Part shown: positions 43,593 to 51,415 of the stretch, one piece after another
Layout of the letters: each line of letters opens with the position of its first letter
How positions within the stretch are numbered: the stretch's first letter is position 1
Assembly (NCBI RefSeq): GCF_000959725.1
Contig: NZ_CP009323.1
Coordinates: 1,612,001 to 1,676,000 of the forward strand
Source of the DNA: Burkholderia gladioli
GTDB lineage: Bacteria > Pseudomonadota > Gammaproteobacteria > Burkholderiales > Burkholderiaceae
Reading direction: 5' to 3'
Length of the DNA: 64,000 bases
Made by a program: the position numbers and the translations under genes
The notes under the pieces: generated by a model
The model's input: the letters and a program-made list of their open reading frames with translations, nothing else
Database searches by the model: none
What the model was told of the DNA's origin: nothing

Positions 43593-43897
43593 GGGGCGAG
43601 GGGTTCCGAAGTAACGGTGACGTTGACGGGGGCGACCGGCGTTTCGCGCGGCAGCCATTCGCCGGCGAGGTAGCGCTGCAGGGCCAGGGTCGAGAAGATC
43701 CAGCGCTTGCCGACCTTGCGGCCCGGCAGTTGGCCGGCGCGGGCCTTGAGCCGGATGGTTTCCGGATGCGCGCCGAGCAGCGCGGCCGCGCCGGCCAGGT
43801 CGAGGGTGGCCAGCGGCGCCGGCGGCTCGATCCCGGCCTCGCGCGGCGCGGGCACCGGCAGCGCAAGCCATGGACTCGCGGGATTCGTGGAATTCAT
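43460..43897 (-). CDS. Excisionase-like HTH DNA-binding protein
   Basis: A 145-residue ORF with an AAGGA ribosome binding site. Its central part, LDLAGAAALLGAHPETIRLKARAGQLPGRKVGKRWIF, is the MerR-like winged helix of excisionase/AlpA-type proteins. The C-terminal third, which overlaps the integrase gene in another frame, is low-complexity. Probably directs excision and may regulate int. The 3' overlap of 133 bp is unusual but both frames keep good signals. Confidence 0.65.
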   Translation of the reverse strand: MNSTNPASPWLALPVPAPREAGIEPPAPLATLDLAGAAALLGAHPETIRLKARAGQLPGRKVGKRWIFSTLALQRYLAGEWLPRETPVAPVNVTVTSEPLAPCRSTNEKPARTGNTSSTPQAAERRYREALAPATRSRRRNSTTG

Positions 43898-44406
43898 CGG
43901 CAAGTCCTTGATCGGCAAGGGTTTCGGGTGCCATGGGTGGCCATCGGCGATGGCTGGCGGGCAGTGGCGACTGATGGCGCGTCATCCCGGCGGCGTTTGT
44001 CACCGATGGCGGAACAGCCGCGACTCGTGGCGCGCGGCGCGGCTTCGTGCTGGCCTTCCCCGCCCCTTTCTTTTCCTTTTCCTTCAATGATTTGAAGAGA
44101 GAGAGACAAGCAGGGGCGCCGCGTCGGGTTTGGCCGACTGGTGGTGAAAACAGCGGGACTGATGGCGCGGCGGGGCGCTGTCGCGGCGGGCGATGTCTTG
44201 CGAATCAAGCACTTGGGCGCCAATGTCCGCGCCAGCCACGAGTCCTGCGCGCTACCCGGGTACCCCGACGAGGCGATCGAGGCGATCGCGGCGGGCAGGC
44301 CCCCTCGCTTCCGGGCCCGCGCTCGCGCCCGGCCGGATCGATCGGCGGGGGGCGCGGGGGGCGAGTCGATACGGCGGCCGAGCGCCATCGTGATCGGCGC
44401 CTTCAT
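43894..44406 (-). CDS. Hypothetical ORF coupled to the primase gene
   Basis: A 170-codon ORF whose ATG overlaps the primase stop codon (ATGA), the same coupling seen across this prophage. It begins MKAPITMALGRRIDSPPAPP and is basic, rich in Ser, Pro and Arg, with no recognised domain. Its 3' end overlaps the start of the excisionase-like gene by 4 bp. Coupling at both ends favours a real gene, but the composition could also arise by chance in GC-rich DNA. Confidence 0.4.
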   Translation of the reverse strand: MKAPITMALGRRIDSPPAPPADRSGRARARARKRGGLPAAIASIASSGYPGSAQDSWLARTLAPKCLIRKTSPAATAPRRAISPAVFTTSRPNPTRRPCLSLSLQIIEGKGKERGGEGQHEAAPRATSRGCSAIGDKRRRDDAPSVATARQPSPMATHGTRNPCRSRTCR

Positions 44407-47195
44407 GCCGGGCTCCTGGCCAGCGCGTCGGAGGCGAGATCCTCGCGGATCGACACGTGCAGCCCGAAGCCGGCCAGCCGCTCGAGCGAGACCGGCGTCA
44501 GGTAGGGCACGCGCCGCGTGTAGATGCGCCGCTCGACCTCCTTCTCGCCCACCACCACGCCCGCCTGCTTGAGCTGCGCCTTGAAGATGCGATCCGACTT
44601 CACCGGCAGCGCGTTCCACTTCTCGCGCAGCGCGCTGGTGTGGGCGAGGTGGTCCATCACGTGGCCGGTGCGCAGCAGCAGGCAGAACTCGCCGTCGATG
44701 GTGTCGAAGGTGAAGGGATGCTGGTAGTTGCCGCCGTCGATCTCCGATAGCACCGTCTCCATGATCCAGACCCAGGGCTCGCGATCGGCGCTGGTCTCGG
44801 CCACGTGGCCGTTCATCTCGGTGAGCAGGTCGCGCGCGAACTCGCCCTCGGCCGGATCCATGCCGGCGAACTCGCACAGATAGCGCCAGGCCAGCGCGAG
44901 CGCCGCGTAGTTGCCGGCCATGCGCCGCGCGCCGTCGTCCTCGCCGCTGGCGCGGCAGTTGGCCAGCGCCTTGTCGCGCAGCGTCGCGTAATGCTCGAGC
45001 ACGGCGCGCCGGTTCAGCCCGGTCAGGAACTCGAGCCACTGGCGCACCGGGAAGCGCGGCAGCTCGTCGGGCAGCAGCGGGCCGCGCTTGCCGGTCAGGG
45101 TGGTGCGCACCAGCTTGCCGAGCAGGCTGCGCACCGGCACGTCCTCGCCGGCCAGCATCACCGGCGCGCACAACAGGTACTCGGTCATGTCGCTGCCGCG
45201 CCGCGTGACGGTGTACTGGTAGTTCTCCTGCAGCAGGCCGACGGCCTTGTCGATCACGTCCTGGCGGCGCGCCGACAGCTCCTCCCAGCCGATCGGGTGG
45301 CTGGTGTGGCTGATGCTGGTGAGCAGGCGGAATTCGGTCTGCAGCGACTGGCCCGAGAACATCGTGAAGGCCAGCGTGCGCTCGAGCCGCTTGATCAGCG
45401 TCGACTTGCCGGCGCCCTTGTTGGCCTGCACCGTCAGGTGCGGCCAGAAGCCGAGCAGGGCCTTCAGGTGGCCGCCGAGCGCCCACACCAGCGGGACGGT
45501 CGCGGCGTTCTGGCGGAAGGTCTGCTGGTAGGCGGCGATCACGCGCCGCGCGTCGGCCACCGGGCCGCTGGGGAAGCTGAGGTTGTGATACGGGCACTGC
45601 TTGTCGGCCTCGGTGAAATAGCAGTCGGGGCCTTCGTTGACGATCAGCCGGCCGTCGCGCCAGGCCAGGCCCACGAAGTTCGCGGCCTGGCGCGCGCCCA
45701 GGTCGGCGCCGCGCTCGAGGATGTTCACCATGCGCTTGAACGGCGCGGGCGCCCAGATCGGGCCGAACTTGTTCCACTGGTCGACGTTGTGCAGCTGGTC
45801 GTCGAGCATCACGCGGCGGATCAGTTGCGCGCCGTGGCGCGGCGCCTGCACCGAGACAGCGAAGTAGACGGTGGGCGCCTGGTCCTCGTCGCCGGTCATG
45901 GTGGCGGTGGCGCTGGCCACCGAGACGCGGCTGATGCCGGCGATCCGGAAGCCGCAGAGGTCGGCCAGCACCGGCGTCTCGGCGCCGCTTTCCTCGTTGC
46001 GCTCCATCTTGCTGATGTGGCTGGTGAAGTCGGCGCGCACGCGAAAGCGCCAGTACTGCGCGAAGTCGTGCGAGGGCAGGAAGATGCGCGGGCGGCCGCG
46101 CCGCGTGGCGTCGCCGGGCAGGCCCGCGATCAGCCAGGGCTCGGTCTGCTCGAGCGCGCGCGCGAGCTCGGCCGCGCCGCGCTCGCGCAGGTAGTCGTTG
46201 ACGTCGTTGATCGGCTCGCCAGCGCCGCCGCCCTGGGCCGTCTCGCGCAACCAGCCGGCCTGGTCGACCAGCATCGCGCCGATGTTCAGGCCGGTGAGCG
46301 TCTCGTAGAGCGCCCAGGCCGCTTCCGGGCCGGGACGATGGCCGGCGCGCGGATGGCCGTCGGCGAAGGGCGCGTCGTTGTCCAGGCAGATCAGCACCTG
46401 CTTGCCGCGCAGGAAGCTGAAGTCGAGCTGGCCGACGTTGCCCAGCCCGCGCAGCGCGAAGGCCGCCGTGCCGGGCAGCGCGCAACTGTCGATCGACAGC
46501 GCGTTGATCGCGCTCTCGACCAGGACCACGCGCCGCGCTCGCTCCAGGCGCCGCGCGTCGGCGGTCCAGCCGTGGCCGGCCTTCTCGCCCTGGGTCTGGG
46601 TCTTCACCGCGCCGTTCAGGGCCGGGTCCAGATAGCGCATGTCGACCGCCACCAGTTGGCCGTCACGCGGCCCGCGCACGATGAAGGCGGCCGCCGGCCC
46701 GCCGTGGCCCACTTCGCCGGCGGCGATCCGGGCGCTGCTCCAGTCGTTGAAGCCGAGCGTGCGCGCGGCGAACGCGGCGTCGATCGCCTCGGGCGTGATG
46801 GCGCGGCCGAGCAGGTAGTCGCGCACGCCTTCTCGCGCGGCCAGGCAGCGCTCGGCGATGTAGTCGAGGGTCGACTTGGGGCGCCGCTCGGCCGTCGCGG
46901 GGCGCGTGGCGGCGATCCCGTAGCTGTCGTGCAGGTAGCGCAGCGCGTCGGCCAGGCTGCCGCCGCGCGCGTGCATCACCAGGTCCACGCAGGAGCCGCC
47001 GGCGTCGGCGCTGTGGTCGCGCCAGCCGGTGCCGTGCTTCGGGTGGTCCACGTAGATCGACAGCGAGGGGCTGCGGTCCTCGTGATGCGGCGAGTGATAG
47101 AGCGCGCGTTCGCCGCCGCGGCCGCGCTTCAGGCCCAGGCGCTCGGCCAGCTCGTGCAGGTCGATGCGCTGCTTCAGTTCGTCGATCGAGGCCAT
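44403..47195 (-). CDS. Phage primase/helicase-like replication protein (TOPRIM plus ATPase)
   Basis: A 930-residue replication protein. The N-terminal region is like a CHC2 primase zinc domain (LHELAERLGL, then ALYHSPHHEDRSPSLSIY and GSCVDLVM), but the usual Cys/His ligands are mostly replaced. A TOPRIM domain follows, with VVLVESAINALSI and QVLICLDNDAP. The C-terminal half is an ATPase with Walker A TVQANKGAGKSTLI and further downstream TMFSGQSLQTEFRLL. It likely primes and unwinds phage DNA, in place of the rolling-circle A protein of P2. Neighbours overlap or nearly overlap at both ends. Confidence 0.87.
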   Translation of the reverse strand: MASIDELKQRIDLHELAERLGLKRGRGGERALYHSPHHEDRSPSLSIYVDHPKHGTGWRDHSADAGGSCVDLVMHARGGSLADALRYLHDSYGIAATRPATAERRPKSTLDYIAERCLAAREGVRDYLLGRAITPEAIDAAFAARTLGFNDWSSARIAAGEVGHGGPAAAFIVRGPRDGQLVAVDMRYLDPALNGAVKTQTQGEKAGHGWTADARRLERARRVVLVESAINALSIDSCALPGTAAFALRGLGNVGQLDFSFLRGKQVLICLDNDAPFADGHPRAGHRPGPEAAWALYETLTGLNIGAMLVDQAGWLRETAQGGGAGEPINDVNDYLRERGAAELARALEQTEPWLIAGLPGDATRRGRPRIFLPSHDFAQYWRFRVRADFTSHISKMERNEESGAETPVLADLCGFRIAGISRVSVASATATMTGDEDQAPTVYFAVSVQAPRHGAQLIRRVMLDDQLHNVDQWNKFGPIWAPAPFKRMVNILERGADLGARQAANFVGLAWRDGRLIVNEGPDCYFTEADKQCPYHNLSFPSGPVADARRVIAAYQQTFRQNAATVPLVWALGGHLKALLGFWPHLTVQANKGAGKSTLIKRLERTLAFTMFSGQSLQTEFRLLTSISHTSHPIGWEELSARRQDVIDKAVGLLQENYQYTVTRRGSDMTEYLLCAPVMLAGEDVPVRSLLGKLVRTTLTGKRGPLLPDELPRFPVRQWLEFLTGLNRRAVLEHYATLRDKALANCRASGEDDGARRMAGNYAALALAWRYLCEFAGMDPAEGEFARDLLTEMNGHVAETSADREPWVWIMETVLSEIDGGNYQHPFTFDTIDGEFCLLLRTGHVMDHLAHTSALREKWNALPVKSDRIFKAQLKQAGVVVGEKEVERRIYTRRVPYLTPVSLERLAGFGLHVSIREDLASDALARSPA

Positions 47196-47197
47196 GG

Positions 47198-47401
47198 TCA
47201 GGGGCGGGGCTCCGTGGATTGCGGGTCGCTCGCGCAGTCGAGCGCGCGCAGCGCCTCGGCCGAGGCGGGGAAGCCGAGCGCGAGCCGTGCCGCGAGCGCG
47301 GCGAGGAACTGCCGGGAGGTGCCGGCTGGGGTGGCGGCGGCCGCGGCGGCGATCGCGGCATGTAGCACCGCGTCATGCGGGGCGATCGGGTGGGAATTCA
47401 T
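47198..47401 (-). CDS. Small hypothetical phage protein
   Basis: A 67-residue Ala-rich ORF (MNSHPIAPHDAVLHAAIAAA) starting at an ATG that overlaps the TGA of the preceding Cys-rich gene and ending 2 bp before the primase start. GGAG lies 8-9 bp upstream. No domain recognised. Tight spacing on both sides supports translation. Confidence 0.5.
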   Translation of the reverse strand: MNSHPIAPHDAVLHAAIAAAAAATPAGTSRQFLAALAARLALGFPASAEALRALDCASDPQSTEPRP

Positions 47402-47916
47402 CGGCAGGTCTCCGGGATGGAGCGGGACAAGGACAAGGAGCGGGGCGGGTGGCACGGCAGGGTCAGCGGCAGGTGCAGGGCGCGTTCGCGCATCAGGCGG
47501 GCCGCGGCCTCGACGGCATGGCGCAACGCGCGATGGCGCATCGCCACCTCGAAGTCGCCGATCAGGCGCAGGTGTTCCCAGCACGCGCGCAGCGAGGCCT
47601 GGCGCGGTGCGTGGCAGGACGAGGCGTGGGCCGATCGGCAGGACGAGTCGCTTGCCGAATGGCAGAACGAGCAGCAGGTCGAGCAGCAGAACGAGCAGCA
47701 AGACGAGCAGCAAGACGAGCAGCAAGACGAGCAGCAAGACGAGCAGCAAGACGAGCAGCAAGACGAATCACCGGTCGAAACGTCGGCCGGCAGCGGCGCC
47801 ACCAGCGAACAGCAGGCGCCACAGGCGGCAGCCAGGCCGCGCCGCGCGCCGATTTCGGGCAGCAGGGTGCCCGGGTCGAGCGCCGGGGCGATCGACCCTG
47901 GAACAGGGTGCGTCAT
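47398..47916 (-). CDS. Cysteine-rich repeat protein (Cys-Cys-Ser-Ser tandem repeats)
   Basis: A 172-residue early phage ORF starting MTHPVPGSIAPALDPGTLLPEIG. Its middle is a run of about eight CCSS tetrads (about residues 51-82), encoded by a near-perfect 12-bp tandem repeat. The C-terminal part (HLRLIGDFEVAMRHRALRHAVEAAARLMRERAL) looks like an ordinary amphipathic helical domain. The stop overlaps the next start (ATGA), which picks this frame over the Leu-rich and Asp/Gln-rich frames of the same DNA. Function unknown; metal binding or a disulfide-rich linker are possibilities. Confidence 0.55.
   Translation of the reverse strand: MTHPVPGSIAPALDPGTLLPEIGARRGLAAACGACCSLVAPLPADVSTGDSSCCSSCCSSCCSSCCSSCCSSCCSFCCSTCCSFCHSASDSSCRSAHASSCHAPRQASLRACWEHLRLIGDFEVAMRHRALRHAVEAAARLMRERALHLPLTLPCHPPRSLSLSRSIPETCR
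47691..47762. repeat. 12-bp tandem repeat, six exact copies
   Basis: Six perfect head-to-tail copies of ACGAGCAGCAAG, with imperfect units upstream from about 47667. The period is a multiple of 3, so copy-number change keeps the reading frame. Confidence 0.95.
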
Positions 47917-48000
47917 GCTTTTCTCTTTTTTCGGGCAAACGGATCCCCTCACGCCACGCGGGCGCGATGCGAGGGGACGACGAAACGCGGAAGGGCGGGT

Positions 48001-48249
48001 TTAGACGGGCAGGTCGAGCTGCTGCTCGCCGCGTTCACGCACGTGCGGCGAGACCGGCAGCTGCAGCGTCGGATCGGGCATGGCCGAGGGCGAGAGGGTG
48101 CGCGCGAACTCCATGTTCACGACATAGGTGTGCCCGCATTCGACGTTGTTGCACTGGTAGGTAACTTCGCGAAAGGTCGGCGACATTTCGCGGCTGGTGC
48201 GCGCGGTGGCGCGCGTCCGGCAATGCGGGCAGCGATTCAGGATGCGCAT
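48001..48249 (-). CDS. ogr: Ogr/Delta-like zinc-finger late-gene activator
   Basis: An 82-residue protein beginning MRILNRCPHC with a second pair in CNNVECGHTY: cysteines 7, 10, 33 and 38 form the zinc finger of the P2 Ogr family. P2 Ogr activates the late (capsid, tail, lysis) promoters by contacting the host RNA polymerase alpha subunit. Its presence fits the P2-type tail genes in this window. The start has a GGAGG upstream. Confidence 0.92.
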   Translation of the reverse strand: MRILNRCPHCRTRATARTSREMSPTFREVTYQCNNVECGHTYVVNMEFARTLSPSAMPDPTLQLPVSPHVRERGEQQLDLPV

Positions 48250-48358
48250 GATGGAGGTCCTCCGGACGAGGCGGTGAGCGGGGCCGCGGCCGGCCGTTCG
48301 CTCGGGGTTCGACTTGGTATGGGGTTGGGGTGCTGCATGGCGCGGGCGGGCATCGCGC

Positions 48359-48562
48359 TCATCCCTCGGGCTTGCCCGCGGCCAGGCGCGCGGCGCGCAT
48401 CGCGCCGATCAGCAGGCTGCGCGCGGTGCTCGACAGCGAGCGGTTCTGCGCCTGCGCGGCGCGCTCGAGTTCGCCGCGCTCGAGCTCGGACAGATGCACA
48501 TAGAGCGGCTTGCTCGACAGGGCGAAACGCGGGGAGCGGCGGGGTCCTTTGGCGGTCTTCAC
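48359..48562 (-). CDS. Small phage protein, possibly ribbon-helix-helix type
   Basis: A 67-residue ORF with GTG start: KTAKGPRRSPRFALSSKPLYVHLSELERGELERAAQAQNRSLSSTARSLLIGAM. The beta-strand (PLYVHLS) followed by two helices (ELERGELERAAQAQ, SLSSTARSLLIGA) suggests a ribbon-helix-helix DNA-binding fold. It is the first minus-strand gene after the repressor and may be a Cro-like regulator. Assignment is tentative. Confidence 0.5.
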   Translation of the reverse strand: MKTAKGPRRSPRFALSSKPLYVHLSELERGELERAAQAQNRSLSSTARSLLIGAMRAARLAAGKPEG

Positions 48563-48614
48563 GGTCGGTATACTGGCTCGCTTAGTCTTGCGTTAATGTA
48601 AGCTCAGTGTGTCA

Positions 48615-48628
48615 TCCATTTTTATGGA
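48615..48628. promoter_or_regulatory. Small palindrome in the repressor/early control region
   Basis: TCCAT-TTTT-ATGGA is a perfect dyad just upstream of the repressor start, and further ATGGA half-sites occur at about 48641-48658. This is a candidate operator for the repressor or the small RHH-like protein. Confidence 0.3.
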
Positions 48629-48653
48629 CGTCAACAACTTGGATGGAAATTTA

Positions 48654-49127
48654 ATGGACAGTGTGGGGAAACGGCTGCGCGGCGAGCGGATGCGCCTGGG
48701 CTTGAGTCAGCCAGAATTTGCCGCGCTGGGAGGCCTCAAGCACAAGACGCAGCTCAACTACGAGGCCGACGTCAGCGCGCCCGACGCGCGTTATCTGCTG
48801 GCGCTGCGCGAGGTGGGCGTCGACATCTGGTACGTGCTGACCGGCGAGGTCAGCCCGGCGGTGCTGCCGGCCGACGAGGGCGACCTGGTCGACGGCTACC
48901 GCCAGCTCAACGAGGCCGGCAAGGCCGCCGTGCAGGGTTTCATCGCCACCTGCATCAACACCGGCTCGATGACCGCAGGCGGCGAGGGCGCGAGCGCGCC
49001 GCGCGTCAAACGGCTCGCCGAAAACCGCCGCGCCGCGCTCGACCAGCGCATGGCCGAGAACGTCGAGCGGGCCATGGCCGAGGTCGAGCGGCTCAAGGCC
49101 GAGCGCGCCGGCAAGACCCGGAAGTGA
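48654..49127 (+). CDS. HTH-type phage repressor (CI-like)
   Basis: A 157-residue regulator with an N-terminal helix-turn-helix (VGKRLRGERMRLGLSQPEFAALGGLKHKTQLNYEADVSAPD) and the stretch YLLALREVGVDIWYVLTGE typical of XRE/CI-type regulators of Burkholderia prophages. The C-terminal region is a charged helix. It is on the + strand, opposite to the early genes, as expected for a lysogenic repressor. An ATG at 48624 and a GTG at 48609 are possible longer starts; 48654 has GGATGG upstream. No LexA-like self-cleavage domain is present. Confidence 0.8.
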   Translation: MDSVGKRLRGERMRLGLSQPEFAALGGLKHKTQLNYEADVSAPDARYLLALREVGVDIWYVLTGEVSPAVLPADEGDLVDGYRQLNEAGKAAVQGFIATCINTGSMTAGGEGASAPRVKRLAENRRAALDQRMAENVERAMAEVERLKAERAGKTRK

Positions 49128-49212
49128 GTACCGAGTACCGAATGGCGCGCCGGGCGTGCCATTGCGGACCGCCGCGAGGCAATCGTCAGGCTCCGCTGAG
49201 AGATTCGACAGC

Positions 49213-49240
49213 TTGATACTGTATGGATATACAGTATTAT
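49213..49240 (+). promoter_or_regulatory. LexA-controlled (SOS) promoter
   Basis: A perfect LexA box, CTGT-N8-ACAG (49219-49234), lies exactly between a TTGATA -35 (49213-49218) and a TATTAT -10 (49235-49240), spacer 16 bp. This geometry blocks transcription when LexA is bound. It points to the small + strand gene 84 bp downstream. Confidence 0.85.
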
Positions 49241-49323
49241 CTTGCTGACACGCGCTGCCATTCCGAGGCGATCCGCTGCCGTGCGGCGCTGTTGTCGAAC
49301 GTGTCCGTGGGAGACCAGAACAA

Positions 49324-49611
49324 ATGCACAGCAACACGAAGCCCTTCGAACGCATGACCGGTGTCGCGCCGCTGGCCGAGCGGCCAGTCAATCCGGCCGC
49401 GCATCTGCTCGTCGCGCCGAGCCTGCACACCGCCGCGCATCTCGACGCGGACGAGCGGGCCGAGGCGGCCGCGGCGATCGATACCGCGATCGATTCGGTG
49501 GGCGTGGTGCTGGAGGCGGCGCTGGCCGCGATGACGACGCTCGGCCAGGTGCGCGCCATGCTGGTTCGCGGCGAGGAAGGGCAGGGCGGCGCGGCCGCGG
49601 CACCGCGCTAG
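49324..49611 (+). CDS. Small SOS-inducible phage protein, possible antirepressor
   Basis: A 95-residue ORF starting MHSNTKPFERMTGVAPLAERP with GGGAGA upstream. A helical, Ala-rich core (HLDADERAEAAAAIDTAIDSVGVVLEAALAAM) ends in an Ala/Gly tail. No family recognised with confidence. It is the only gene behind the LexA box and lies between repressor and gpD, functionally resembling tum of coliphage 186, the LexA-controlled antirepressor. The homology to Tum is not shown by sequence; the analogy is positional and regulatory. Confidence 0.6.
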   Translation: MHSNTKPFERMTGVAPLAERPVNPAAHLLVAPSLHTAAHLDADERAEAAAAIDTAIDSVGVVLEAALAAMTTLGQVRAMLVRGEEGQGGAAAAPR

Positions 49612-49806
49612 CGCCGCGCGCCGTTCCCGGCATGTCGCCGGCAGCTGGATCCGCACCAGCGCCGGCATCTTCATCGGCACCTCCGCCGCCCGGGTCGAGT
49701 TCTTCGGCCCGACTTCTCCTGATGACCTGATCTCCGCTCGCGGCCGGTTTCCCGCGCCGCGCTCGAGCCACGTGCCGTCACCACGCGCCGTCGCCGCTCG
49801 CCGGGC

Positions 49807-50904
49807 TCACGACGCGGCGCCCGGCGTCGCCGTCTTGCCGGCGTTCTTCTTGTCCGCCTGGGCGTCCTCGCGCGTCTCCAGCTCGAGCTCGGTCTGCAGG
49901 CCATTGTTGTCGAGCGTGTGCCGCGCGCTCTTGATCAGCCATTCGATCGCGTCGATCTCGGGCTTGAGCCCGCTGAAGCTGACCGGCGTTTCCGGAAACA
50001 CCTCGGGCCGGCCGCGCGCGAGCGAATAGGCGAGCGTCTGCTTGCCGCGCTGCATGCGCTTGTACTCGGCCTGGGCCGCGGCCATCGCCTCCTCCTGCGA
50101 GGCATAGTCGTCGGTCAGCACCTTGACGTTCTTGCTGGTCTCGCCCTTCACCGTCACCGACAGGCGCCGCCCCTTGCCGTTCGAGTGGTAGTTGGCGCGC
50201 ACCGCGTCGTACTTGTCGCGATCGGCCGAGCGGTACTGGTGATGGTCGCCGTCGGCGCGGGTCAGCGCGAGCACCGCCAGCGGCTTGCCGCTCGCGCTCT
50301 TGCCGGTGTCGATCGGCATGAACAGCAGCCGCTTGTCCTTGACGTTCATCACCGCGTCGTAGCGCTTTGCCAGGCGCGTCAGGAAGGACATGTCGGATTC
50401 GTGGGTCTGGTCGACATGGGCGATCCGGATGGCGGCCAGCGTCGCGCCCACCACCGGCTGCAGCGCGTAGCGCGCGGCGATCGCCTGCACGATCGCGCCG
50501 ATGGTCTGCTGGTGCCAGCTGCGCTCGCGGCGCTGCTGCATGCCCTCGCTCATCGCGGCTGAATGCGCGCTGACCGACAGCGTGTCCGGCGTGCCCGACC
50601 AGCTCACCGTGTTGACGATGTAGGTGCCCTTGTCGACCAGCGGCTCGCCGCTCCAGCCGATCGCCACCTTCAGCTCGGCGCCGAGCGTGGGCAGCGCCAG
50701 GTCGCCGCGCGTGTCGTCGAGCGTGATGTCCACCGTGTCGGCCTGGTCGGCGCGGTTCTCGGTGATCGTCAGCGATTCCAGGCGCGGCGCGAACAGCATC
50801 GAGATATCGCGGCCGTCGAGCGTGATCCGGTAGTCGGGCTGCGATTCGACGCGCGCGATGCGGCGCCGCTCGGCCGGGGTGCGTTGGTTCGAATTGCTCG
50901 GCAT
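49807..50904 (-). CDS. D: Phage late control protein D (baseplate/tail hub)
   Basis: A 365-residue P2 gpD homologue forming the central hub under the tail tube. It has YRITLDGRDISMLFAPRLESLTITENRADQADTVDITLDD, IRIAHVDQTHESDMSFLTRLAKRYDAVMNVKDKRLLFM and a C-terminal KRMQRGKQTLAYSLARGRPEVFPETPV. Its ATG overlaps the gpU stop. Last gene of the tail operon. Confidence 0.93.
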   Translation of the reverse strand: MPSNSNQRTPAERRRIARVESQPDYRITLDGRDISMLFAPRLESLTITENRADQADTVDITLDDTRGDLALPTLGAELKVAIGWSGEPLVDKGTYIVNTVSWSGTPDTLSVSAHSAAMSEGMQQRRERSWHQQTIGAIVQAIAARYALQPVVGATLAAIRIAHVDQTHESDMSFLTRLAKRYDAVMNVKDKRLLFMPIDTGKSASGKPLAVLALTRADGDHHQYRSADRDKYDAVRANYHSNGKGRRLSVTVKGETSKNVKVLTDDYASQEEAMAAAQAEYKRMQRGKQTLAYSLARGRPEVFPETPVSFSGLKPEIDAIEWLIKSARHTLDNNGLQTELELETREDAQADKKNAGKTATPGAAS

Positions 50905-51401
50905 CAGGCGGTCCCGGTTTGCGAGGTGGGGGTGCCGGTCGTCGAGTCGGCGCTGGCGCTGGCGCCGGCGCCGCCGCTGTTGCCGCCTGCGGGATCGGGG
51001 TTGTCGTCGGTCATGCGCAGCTCCGCGTCGTCGACGCGCGTGAGCGTCAGCGTGAAGGCGATATGGCGCGCCACGCCCTCGGGCGTGTGATAGGTCTGCG
51101 TCTCGTTGAGCGCGGTGATCAGGTAGGCGCCATAGACGTTGCCGCTGCCGTCCACCAGCACGTAGGCGTCGCCGTGGTCGGCCATCGCGGCGAGTTCGTC
51201 GATCGAGGCGATCGAGCCGATCGTCTCGGGCGCGACCACGCCGTCGAGCGTGATGGTGTCGTCGCCGGGGCCGACGTACTGGCGCGCGTCGCGCCGGCCG
51301 ACCCGCGTTTTCGAGGCGTGCTTCCAGCCGCGCGCGCGCCCGAGCTGCTGGAACGGCGCCGAGGTGAGACTGAACACGAACTGGTCGAGGGACATCAGCA
51401 T
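50904..51401 (-). CDS. U: Phage tail protein U (tail terminator)
   Basis: A 165-residue P2 gpU homologue (LDQFVFSLTSAPFQQLGRARGWKHASKTRVG, then ATITLDGVVAPE-like VVAPETIG). GpU caps the sheath and tube. A C-terminal Ser/Gly/Thr-rich extension (about the last 35 residues) is not part of the usual domain. It starts 15 bp after the gpT stop. Confidence 0.9.
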   Translation of the reverse strand: MLMSLDQFVFSLTSAPFQQLGRARGWKHASKTRVGRRDARQYVGPGDDTITLDGVVAPETIGSIASIDELAAMADHGDAYVLVDGSGNVYGAYLITALNETQTYHTPEGVARHIAFTLTLTRVDDAELRMTDDNPDPAGGNSGGAGASASADSTTGTPTSQTGTA

Positions 51402-51415
51402 GAGGAGGCTCCGGG

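Noticed and set aside
47375..48004. A + strand frame giving an Asp-Glu-Gln-Gln repeat protein over the 12-bp satellite
   Set aside because: No ribosome binding site. The opposite-strand Cys-rich frame is coupled to the next gene by ATGA and lies in the direction of all neighbouring phage genes.
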